The notes beneath the pieces are model-generated. The model was not told where the DNA came from. It did no database searches and was given only the letters and a program-made list of their open reading frames with translations. Shown in pieces: positions 1-5,150 of a stretch of DNA of 5,520 bases. The position numbers were made by a program, and so were the translations under genes. How positions within the stretch are numbered: the stretch's first letter is position 1; the number at the start of each line of letters is the position of its first letter. The stretch is from an uncultured Kangiella sp. (GTDB lineage: Bacteria; Pseudomonadota; Gammaproteobacteria; Enterobacterales; DSM-103792): positions 1 to 5,520 of the forward strand of contig CAMLNB010000237.1 of the NCBI GenBank assembly GCA_946481205.1, written 5' to 3'.

Positions 1-2
1 AT

Positions 3-1916
3 GCGCATCTGGAACCGCAAGTGGTCAGTGCGATTGTCCGGGCGCTGAAAGAAGAGCCGGGAGACGTCCTGGCGTTCCTGCCAGGCCAGCGCGAAATTCG
101 CCGCGTGCAGCAGCAGCTGCAGGAACTGGAACTGCGCGACGTCGATATCCACAGCCTGTTTGGTGAAGCGGCGCCGGCACAGCAACAGGCTGCATTGGCG
201 CCGGCACCGACTGGTCGGCGCAAAGTGATTCTCGCCACCGCCATTGCCGAAACCAGTTTGACCATTGATGGCGTCCGTATTGTGATCGATAGCGGTCTTG
301 CGCGCGTGGCCCGGTTTGATCCGGTGCGTGGCATGTCGGGATTGGTTACGGTCAATGTTTCGCAAGCGACTGCCGAGCAGCGCCGTGGTCGTGCCGGCCG
401 TCAGCAATCCGGTGTCTGTTACCGGCTGTGGCCGGAAAGTCAGCATTTGTCGCTGCCGCGCTTTCCGACGCCCGAATTGCTCAGTACCGATCTGACCCCG
501 TTCGCGCTCGAATTGGCGCAGTGGGGTGTGCGCGATGTCGGCAGCCTGCGCTTGCTGGATGCGCCACCGGCCGCGCATCTGCAACAGGCGCGCGATTTGC
601 TGCGCCAGCTCGGTGCGCTTGATCACAACGACGGCTTGACGGCACACGGCCGTACTCTGGCGCGGCTGCCGGTGCATCCGCGTTACGCGCACATGCTGGT
701 GCGCGGCAAGGAGCTCGGTTTGGGCGCGCTGGCCTGCGATGTCGCGGCGCTGTTGGAAGAGCGCGATATTCTGCGCGGCGCGGATCGCAGTGACGTCGAT
801 TTGCACACGCGCTGGCTGGCCTTGGTGCATGGCGGCGCAGTCGATCGGGCTGCGCGCGATCGGGCCAAACAACAGGCAAAGCGTTTGCGCAACCTGATCC
901 AGGTGTCGGCGGAAGCCGAGCAGGACGAGCAGATCGGCACGTTGCTGGCACTGGCCTATCCGGATCGCATTGCCCGGCAGCGGAGTGACCGGTCGCTGCG
1001 TTATCAGCTGGCCAGCGGTATCGGTGCCAGTCTGCCGGAAGGCAGTGGTCTGAATCGGGAGCCGTTTCTTGCCGTTGCTGAAGTCGATGGTGTCGGTGCC
1101 GATGCGAAAATCTTTCTTGCTGCAGCCTTGTCGGCTGCACAACTGGAAAGCGTGTTTGGCGATTTGATTGTCCAGCGCGACGAAGTGATCTGGGACAGCC
1201 GGGAAAATTGTGTCGTCGCCCGTCGGCGCCGGGCGCTCGGCGCGCTGGTGTTCAGCGAGCAAAACATCGAGGCCGATCCCACCGCGCGAACGCAGGCGCT
1301 GCTCGATGGCGTTCGTCAGCTCGGCCTGTCGGTGCTCGATTGGTCCGGCGCGGCGGCGCAGCTGCGCGCGCGCAGCGAATGGCTGCGCCAGCAGGGTCAT
1401 GCGCCGGCCGAGTGGCCGGCACTCGATGACGCCAGCTTGCTGGCGTCACTGCCGGATTGGCTGGCGCCATTTGTGACCGGGCTGCGCACCAAGGCGCAGC
1501 TGGCTGGCGTTGATCTGCTGGCGGCGCTGAAAAGCCGGTTCAATTACAGCCAGCAGCAGGAACTGGATCGGCTGGCGCCAACCCATCTGACCGTGCCGAC
1601 CGGTTCGCGCATTGCGCTCGATTACAGCGGGCCGCAACCGGTGCTGGCGGTGCGCATCCAGGAAGTGTTTGGCGAGCGCGATACGCCGCGCATCGCCGGT
1701 GGCAAAGCCAAGGTGCTGTTGCATCTGTTGGCGCCCGGTCGGCAGCCGCTGGCGGTGACCCAGGATCTGGCCAGCTTCTGGCAGAACGCCTACCCCGATG
1801 TGCGCAAAGATATGCGCGGCCAATATCCCAAACATTACTGGCCGGAAAACCCGCTGGAAGCGGAACCGACCCGGCGCAGCAAAGCGGCTGACGATCGCGC
1901 CAAAAAGAACGGCTGA
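3..1916 (+). CDS. hrpB: ATP-dependent RNA helicase HrpB, 5'-truncated by window edge
   Basis: DEAH-type superfamily 2 helicase of the HrpB group, a bacterial relative of the DEAH/RHA helicases; its physiological role is poorly defined. The frame is open from the first complete codon (position 3, reading AHLEPQVV), so the GTG at 21 is not a true start and the gene begins outside the window. About 637 codons are present against roughly 810-840 for the family, so only the N-terminal RecA-like domain with Walker A and DEAH boxes is missing. Visible motifs: FLPG of motif IV (75-86), the ATAIAETSLTIDGV stretch of motif V (about 234-275), and QRRGRAGR of motif VI (378-401) with its arginine fingers. 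Next come a winged-helix/HA2-like region (about 480-960) and the HrpB-specific C-terminal domain, ending in the typical YPDVRKDMRGQYPKHYWPENP-type tail near 1790-1860 (a few residues longer than needed to recognise it). TGA ends it at 1916 and a strong terminator follows. No frameshift or missing motif was seen in the part present. Confidence 0.97.
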   Translation, partial: AHLEPQVVSAIVRALKEEPGDVLAFLPGQREIRRVQQQLQELELRDVDIHSLFGEAAPAQQQAALAPAPTGRRKVILATAIAETSLTIDGVRIVIDSGLARVARFDPVRGMSGLVTVNVSQATAEQRRGRAGRQQSGVCYRLWPESQHLSLPRFPTPELLSTDLTPFALELAQWGVRDVGSLRLLDAPPAAHLQQARDLLRQLGALDHNDGLTAHGRTLARLPVHPRYAHMLVRGKELGLGALACDVAALLEERDILRGADRSDVDLHTRWLALVHGGAVDRAARDRAKQQAKRLRNLIQVSAEAEQDEQIGTLLALAYPDRIARQRSDRSLRYQLASGIGASLPEGSGLNREPFLAVAEVDGVGADAKIFLAAALSAAQLESVFGDLIVQRDEVIWDSRENCVVARRRRALGALVFSEQNIEADPTARTQALLDGVRQLGLSVLDWSGAAAQLRARSEWLRQQGHAPAEWPALDDASLLASLPDWLAPFVTGLRTKAQLAGVDLLAALKSRFNYSQQQELDRLAPTHLTVPTGSRIALDYSGPQPVLAVRIQEVFGERDTPRIAGGKAKVLLHLLAPGRQPLAVTQDLASFWQNAYPDVRKDMRGQYPKHYWPENPLEAEPTRRSKAADDRAKKNG

Positions 1917-1932
1917 ACTGGTGCGGGAAGAG

Positions 1933-1951
1933 GGCCGGCGAAACGCCGGCC
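1933..1951 (+). other. Small perfect GC hairpin after hrpB
   Basis: GGCCGGCG (1933-1940) and CGCCGGCC (1944-1951) form a perfect 8-bp stem around an AAA triloop, 16 nt after the hrpB stop codon. No T-run follows (CAAACCTGCG), so it is unlikely to terminate transcription alone. It may protect the hrpB mRNA 3' end or help the terminator 40 nt downstream. The pairing is read directly; the function is inferred. Confidence 0.4.
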
Positions 1952-1990
1952 AAACCTGCGGAAATGCCGTCTGGAAATCGGGCTGGGAAT

Positions 1991-2026
1991 AGCCATCCAA
2001 ACCGGATTTGGATGGCTAACATTTTT
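1991..2026 (+). terminator. Rho-independent terminator of hrpB
   Basis: AGCCATCCAAA (1991-2001) pairs perfectly over 11 bp with TTTGGATGGCT (2007-2017) around the pentaloop CCGGA. After AACA comes a run of five Ts (2022-2026) and further AT-rich sequence. Stem, short loop and T-tract match an intrinsic terminator, placed 74 bp after the hrpB stop. It should insulate hrpB from the SpeD-like gene, which implies that the latter needs its own promoter. Confidence 0.87.
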
Positions 2027-2027
2027 A

Positions 2028-2056
2028 TTGATATGGCCAGATGCTCGGCGCATATT
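2028..2056 (+). promoter_or_regulatory. Sigma70-like promoter for the SpeD-like/SET unit
   Basis: TTGATA at 2028-2033 matches the -35 consensus at 5 of 6 bases. After exactly 17 bp, CATATT at 2051-2056 matches the -10 consensus at 4 of 6. It starts right behind the T-tract of the hrpB terminator, where an independent promoter is needed. Transcription would start near 2062-2064, giving a 5' leader of about 185 nt before the ATG at 2250. This is a by-eye consensus match, without experimental support. Confidence 0.5.
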
Positions 2057-2062
2057 TGAGCT

Positions 2063-2249
2063 CGCCGTCATGTGGCGGTATGGAACCTCCGGAGCAGAAT
2101 CTTTCGTGGCAGCAGCAGGGCAAAGACCCGGCTGTCGCGAGGGCATTCAGACCGGGGGTTTTTGCGTTCTGGTTTCCAAGAAAACCGGTTTCCGAGAAAT
2201 TGGTCGACCGAGAACGGGCATCCAGTAAAACGAGTGAGTGGAAGGAATC
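2063..2249 (+). promoter_or_regulatory. Structured 5' leader with candidate attenuator upstream of SpeD-like gene
   Basis: This non-coding leader carries several pairings. CGCC (2063-2066) pairs with GGCG (2074-2077) at the presumed RNA 5' end. A terminator-like hairpin pairs CCCGGCTG (2127-2134) with CAG-A-CCGGG (2148-2156, one bulged A) and runs into GG plus five Ts (2159-2163). Competing with it, GGAACCTCCGG (2082-2092) can pair without interruption with CCGGGGGTTTT (2152-2162) over 11 pairs, three of them G-U, which would take the 3' arm and T-tract of the terminator. Downstream are two similar small hairpins (2171-2186 and 2185-2203). This layout suits transcription attenuation or a riboswitch-like element, but I recognise no known riboswitch class and folding energies were not calculated. 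No credible gene was seen in the 1917-2249 gap. Confidence 0.4.
2171..2200 (+). repeat. Tandem near-identical 13-bp direct repeat in the leader
   Basis: GGTTTCCAAGAAA (2171-2183) and GGTTTCCGAGAAA (2187-2199) differ at one base and lie 16 bp apart start to start. Each copy can form a small stem: GGTTT with AAACC (2171-2175/2182-2186), and CCGGTTT with AAATTGG using two G-U pairs (2185-2191/2197-2203). The loops are nearly identical (CCAAGA and CCGAGA). Two similar stem-loops in a leader could be paired protein-binding sites or two copies of an operator. The role is unknown. Confidence 0.45.
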
Positions 2250-2636
2250 ATGGCTTGGGATGAATACAAGAACATTACCGTCAATGGCTGCCGTTACTAC
2301 GGCAAGCACATGATGCTGACCTGTGAAGGCTGCAACGACAACTTGTTGTCAGTCGACACGATGAAGGAATTCCTGAAAGAGCTGGCCGACAAGATCGACA
2401 TGATCCGCTACGGCGAACCGATTGCCGCCCGCTTTGGCGACGGTTGTCAGGTCGGCATTTCAGCGGTGCAGCTGATCACCACCTCGGCACTGACCGTGCA
2501 CACCAACGATCAGGCTCGCGACATGTATCTCGACGTGTTCAGCTGCAAATGGTTTGAAGAAGAAACGGTGATGGCGGTGGTCAACAAGTATTACGCGCCC
2601 AAGCAAATCACCCACCAGATTGTGATCCGAAAATAA
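2250..2636 (+). CDS. Short S-adenosylmethionine decarboxylase (SpeD)-family protein with altered active site
   Basis: 128 residues, matching the short class 1b AdoMetDC proenzymes (about 120-130 residues) and not the 264-residue E. coli SpeD. Characterised members self-cleave before a Ser to make a pyruvoyl group and decarboxylate AdoMet for spermidine synthesis; some homologues decarboxylate ornithine or arginine instead. An alignment from memory to the Thermotoga maritima enzyme runs without gaps from GIS to the Cys: S71 (Tm Ser55, processing), S79 (Ser63, pyruvoyl precursor), H84 (Ser-His spacing of Tm His68) and C99 (Cys83, catalysis in DVFSC) are kept, while T78 replaces Glu62, A80 replaces His64 and Q88 replaces ribose-binding Glu72. 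The N-terminal YGKHMML block (17-23) is also typical. The ATG at 2250 follows AAGGA at 2242-2246 with tight spacing; a GTG at 2238 would add four residues (MEGI). The family call is firm. Substrate and activity are open, so no speD symbol is given. It probably shares a transcript with the SET gene 89 bp downstream. Confidence 0.85.
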   Translation: MAWDEYKNITVNGCRYYGKHMMLTCEGCNDNLLSVDTMKEFLKELADKIDMIRYGEPIAARFGDGCQVGISAVQLITTSALTVHTNDQARDMYLDVFSCKWFEEETVMAVVNKYYAPKQITHQIVIRK

Positions 2637-2645
2637 CAGATGGCG

Positions 2646-2674
2646 CGTCGGCTGGCCGATGCGGTCAGCCGACG
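2646..2674 (+). promoter_or_regulatory. Intergenic hairpin A between SpeD-like and SET genes
   Basis: Positions 2646-2658 (CGTCGGCTGGCCG) pair with 2662-2674 (CGGTCAGCCGACG) over 13 bp, with one G-U pair, around the triloop ATG. It begins 10 nt after the SpeD-like stop codon. No T-run follows, so an intrinsic terminator is unlikely; mRNA stabilisation, processing or translational tuning of the SET gene fits better. It overlaps, and excludes, hairpin B. Confidence 0.6.
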
Positions 2675-2693
2675 ACGTCCGGGACTGACCGCA
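2660..2693 (+). promoter_or_regulatory. Alternative intergenic hairpin B upstream of the SET ribosome binding site
   Basis: TGCGGTCAG (2660-2668) pairs perfectly over 9 bp with CTGACCGCA (2685-2693), and CCG/CGG (2669-2671/2680-2682) can extend the stem inward. Its 5' arm is part of the loop and 3' arm of hairpin A, so the two folds cannot coexist. It ends 22 nt before the AAGGAG of the SET gene. Hairpin A is longer and probably more stable; whether B forms is untested. Confidence 0.45.
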
Positions 2694-2725
2694 ATCCGAA
2701 CAACCGCAACGTGTAAGGAGACATC

Positions 2726-3211
2726 ATGCCAGCTGTTATGACTGCAGAAGCCGAGCCGGCACAGGCGCTGCAACCGGAGCCTTCCGGCTTACGCTATTAC
2801 AACTGTCCCGCTTTTGCTTATGAACCGACCCGGGATCGGGTCCGTGTCATCAGCACCCACGACGGCAAAGGCGAAGGCCTGCAAGCCGTCACCGGCTTTC
2901 ACCAAGGTGACATCGTGTTCACCTTTCACGGGCCGGTCGTCAACGAACAAACGCTTTACACGCTGCAAATCGAGCCAGGCAAATACCTGTCTGATCCGTT
3001 GGTCATGGGCAAGGTGTTGCACTCCTGCGATCCGAACATGAGCTGTGATATGCGCACGCTGACCTTCACCGCGCGTCGCAACATTGCACCGGGCGAAATG
3101 CTGACCATGGATTACGAGAGCACCGAAGACGAACTGTTCCGGCCGTTTTATTGCGGCTGCGGCGCAGTGAGCTGTCGAGGCTGGATCCGTGGTCGCAAGA
3201 TGCACGGTTGA
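2726..3211 (+). CDS. Stand-alone bacterial SET-domain protein, putative AdoMet-dependent protein-lysine methyltransferase
   Basis: 161 residues. Residues 1-20 are Ala/Glu/Pro-rich and probably disordered; the rest is a compact SET domain with a post-SET motif. SET enzymes move the AdoMet methyl group to lysine side chains. Visible motifs: GKGEGL (47-52), the usual glycine-rich AdoMet-contact loop; LHSCDPN (98-104), matching NHSCxPN but with Leu for the first Asn; GEMLTMDY (123-130), ending in the conserved catalytic-region Tyr; and post-SET C143-x-C145-x4-C150, which with C101 supplies the usual four zinc-binding cysteines. The iSET insert is short. No signal peptide or membrane segment is seen, so it is probably cytoplasmic. 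The ATG at 2726 has AAGGAG at 2715-2720 with 5-nt spacing, an excellent ribosome site. It lies 89 bp after the SpeD-like gene with no promoter visible between, so co-expression is likely. The substrate is unknown; a ribosomal or DNA-binding protein, or the SpeD-like partner, are only possibilities. Confidence 0.9.
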   Translation: MPAVMTAEAEPAQALQPEPSGLRYYNCPAFAYEPTRDRVRVISTHDGKGEGLQAVTGFHQGDIVFTFHGPVVNEQTLYTLQIEPGKYLSDPLVMGKVLHSCDPNMSCDMRTLTFTARRNIAPGEMLTMDYESTEDELFRPFYCGCGAVSCRGWIRGRKMHG

Positions 3212-3249
3212 TCGCGTCACGCTCGGGTTAGTGCAAGCATGATCGAAGT

Positions 3250-3296
3250 GCGAAGCTGCATGTGCGGGTGAACGCCGCCCGCACATGCGGAGTCGC
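3250..3296 (+). other. Long hairpin after the SET gene, possible transcript end
   Basis: GCATGTGCGGG (3258-3268) pairs perfectly over 11 bp with CCCGCACATGC (3278-3288). A U-G and a G-C pair extend it inward to an AACGC loop. Outward come a U-G and a C-G pair, a tandem G/A mismatch, then GCGA/TCGC (3250-3253/3293-3296). It is 38 bp past the SET stop codon and is the main feature of the 156-bp gap before aidB. No T-tract follows on the + strand, so termination would need Rho or atypical function; 3'-end protection is an alternative. Confidence 0.5.
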
Positions 3297-3307
3297 TTCC
3301 GGCACGA

Positions 3308-3336
3308 TTCCCAATTCCCGCCGCTTGCGCTAGGCT
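3308..3336 (+). promoter_or_regulatory. Weak candidate promoter for aidB
   Basis: TTCCCA (3308-3313; 4 of 6 match to -35) and TAGGCT (3331-3336; 3 of 6 match to -10) are separated by 17 bp. Transcription would start near 3343, leaving a leader of about 25 nt before the GTG at 3368. The match is weak, and aidB may need an activator. I saw no clear Ada-box-like sequence here, so Ada control known from E. coli aidB cannot be claimed. Confidence 0.25.
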
Positions 3337-3367
3337 CTGGTCCAATCAGCGAGGCCGGAGCTCTGCA

Positions 3368-5017
3368 GTGGACAGCGTTTGCCAAACTCATCAGGTCTTC
3401 AATCAAGTCTCGTCCCTGACGCCGTACAACGCGTTCACCAGTGATCAGGTTCTGCAGCATTGGTTGGCGCACGGTGGCGGCAACTGGGCGCGTGAGCGGC
3501 TGACCCGGTACGGTGCTCTGGCCGGTGCCGAACTGGCTGAAGCCGGTCGGCTCGCCAATCGTTTTCCTCCGCAGTTTCATAGCCACGATCGCGTCGGTCA
3601 TCGTCTTGATGGCGTCGAATTTCACCCGGCCTATCACCAACTGATGCAAACCGCCTGCGAGCACGGTCATCACAGCTTGCCTTGGCGCGAGCCGCAGCAT
3701 GGTGCGCATGTCGCGCGCGCCGCGCTGACCTATTTGCACACCCAGGCCGAAGCCGGCAGCGGTTGTCCGTTGACGATGACTTTCGCCAGCGTGCCGGTGT
3801 TGCAGCAATTGCCGGCGGCGCTCAAACAGCAGTGGTTGCCCAAAGTTCTGCACAACGCTTACGACGGCGCCAACCGGCCATATTTTGACAAACCAGCGTT
3901 GACGCTTGGCATGGCCATGACCGAGAAACAAGGCGGCTCCGATGTCCGCGCCAATACCACGCGGGCGACGCCGCTTTCCGTGCGCGGTAACGGCGAGTTG
4001 TATCAATTGATCGGCCATAAATGGTTTTGCTCGGCGCCAATGTGCGATGGTTTTCTGGTGCTGGCGCAAACCGATGCCGGATTGTCGTGTTTCTTGATGC
4101 CGCGCTGGCAAGCTGACGGCCAGAAAAACGCCATGGAAATTCAGCGGCTGAAAGATAAACTCGGCAATCGCTCGAATGCTTCTTCGGAAATTGAGCTGCG
4201 TGGCGCCCAAGCCTGGTTGGTGGGCGAAGAAGGTCGCGGTGTTCGCACGATCATGGACATGGTCGCGCTGACCCGGTTCGATTGCGTGATCGGCAGCGCC
4301 GCGTTGATGCGGCAAGCGGTCGCGCAGGCGCTGCATCACTGCGCTGGCCGTTCGGCATTCGGCACGGTCTTGAATCAGGCGCCGTTGATGCAAAATGTGC
4401 TGGCAGATTTGGCGCTGGAATCGGAAGCCGCGTTGGCGCTCGGTATGCGGCTGGCCACGGCGCTGGATCGCATGCAGAACGATGAGCAGGAAAAAGCCTT
4501 GGTTCGCATCGGCACCGCCGTTGCCAAATTCTGGGTGTGCAAACGGGCGCCGCAGCTGATTTACGAAGCGATGGAATGTCTCGGCGGCGGTGGCTATGTC
4601 GAAGACAGTATTTTGCCGCGCTTGTACCGCGAGGCGCCGGTCAATGCCATCTGGGAAGGTTCGGGCAATATCCAGTGTCTGGATGTGCTGCGCGCTTTGC
4701 AGCGCGAACCGGCCGCCGTCGACGCACTGCAACGTGAGCTCAGTGGTGGTCGCGGTCGCGATGCCCGACTCGATCAAGCCATTGATCGCGCCAAGTATTG
4801 GCTGACGGGCCATGCTGACGCGATCAGTGCCCGTCGTGCGCTTGAACAGATCGTGTTGGCCTGGCAGGGCGTGTTGCTGAGCACGGCGGCGCCCGCTATC
4901 GTCGCGAACAGTTTTTGTGCAAGCCGGCTCGGCGAACAACCGGGTTGGCAATACGGCACACTGCCAGCCGGTCTGCCCTTGCCGGAACTGATTGCCCGCA
5001 GTCAGCCGCAGTGCTGA
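3368..5017 (+). CDS. aidB: AidB, acyl-CoA dehydrogenase-fold flavoprotein of the adaptive (alkylation) response
   Basis: 549 residues, close to the roughly 541-546 of E. coli AidB, and alignable over the whole length from memory: N-terminal QTHQVFNQ, the LGRLAN-like (A)GRLANRFPP block, then GMAMTEKQGGSDV (181-193) and GHKWF (216-220) of the FAD-binding dehydrogenase middle domain, RLKDKLGNRSNAS (260-272), TRFDC (302-306), and EAMECLGGGGY followed by IWEGSGNI, whose E430 holds the acyl-CoA-dehydrogenase catalytic base position. Residues after about 440 form the extra C-terminal helical domain that binds DNA in E. coli AidB. AidB binds FAD and double-stranded DNA, has weak isovaleryl-CoA dehydrogenase activity, and is thought to protect DNA or destroy alkylating agents. 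The start is GTG at 3368, chosen because it yields the AidB N-terminus and follows GGAG (3357-3360) by 7 nt. All core motifs are intact. It is 156 bp from the SET gene and probably a separate or loosely coupled unit. Confidence 0.96.
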   Translation: MDSVCQTHQVFNQVSSLTPYNAFTSDQVLQHWLAHGGGNWARERLTRYGALAGAELAEAGRLANRFPPQFHSHDRVGHRLDGVEFHPAYHQLMQTACEHGHHSLPWREPQHGAHVARAALTYLHTQAEAGSGCPLTMTFASVPVLQQLPAALKQQWLPKVLHNAYDGANRPYFDKPALTLGMAMTEKQGGSDVRANTTRATPLSVRGNGELYQLIGHKWFCSAPMCDGFLVLAQTDAGLSCFLMPRWQADGQKNAMEIQRLKDKLGNRSNASSEIELRGAQAWLVGEEGRGVRTIMDMVALTRFDCVIGSAALMRQAVAQALHHCAGRSAFGTVLNQAPLMQNVLADLALESEAALALGMRLATALDRMQNDEQEKALVRIGTAVAKFWVCKRAPQLIYEAMECLGGGGYVEDSILPRLYREAPVNAIWEGSGNIQCLDVLRALQREPAAVDALQRELSGGRGRDARLDQAIDRAKYWLTGHADAISARRALEQIVLAWQGVLLSTAAPAIVANSFCASRLGEQPGWQYGTLPAGLPLPELIARSQPQC

Positions 5018-5150
5018 GTGTGCTGGACGAGAGTCCGGAACAGTCATGGCAAATTCCGCGGTGGATTTTGCATTTGTTGACCGTCGCGGTTGAGCCGGGC
5101 GGGGCCGCTGCGGTAACGTGAGCGCCCGTTTCTTCCGCTAAGTTTCGCTT

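Noticed and set aside
481..1140. 219-codon open frame on the minus strand inside hrpB
   Set aside because: Arg/Ala/Pro/His-rich shadow of the hrpB coding sequence with no domain; hrpB motifs run through the same bases on the + strand.
2061..2120. tRNA-like segment on the minus strand (GGTTCCATACC resembling a T-arm)
   Set aside because: No flanking T-stem, anticodon arm or acceptor pairing could be assembled around it.
2070..2228. 52-codon candidate leader peptide starting MWRYGTSG
   Set aside because: The reading frame spans the terminator-like hairpin but has no Shine-Dalgarno and no run of regulatory codons, so a peptide-coupled attenuator is not supported.
2080..2313. Small + strand open frame starting MEPPEQN and overlapping the SpeD-like start
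   Set aside because: No ribosome binding site, no recognisable protein, and it covers the leader hairpins and runs out of frame into a gene with a clear family match.
2789..5047. 752-codon open frame on the minus strand opposite the SET gene and aidB
   Set aside because: It lies antisense to two genes whose conserved motifs are plain on the + strand. Its translation is His/Arg/Gln-rich without recognisable domains, as expected from the reverse complement of GC-rich codons.
5077..5105. TTGACC as a -35 box for mrcB
   Set aside because: The position 17 bp downstream is CGGGGC, with no acceptable -10 at 16-18 bp spacing.
5080..5114. Inverted repeat in the aidB-mrcB gap as a terminator
   Set aside because: The stem is interrupted (ACCGTCGCGG against CCGCTGCGGT, with a mismatch and wobble pairs) and no T-tract follows, so it is too weak to call.
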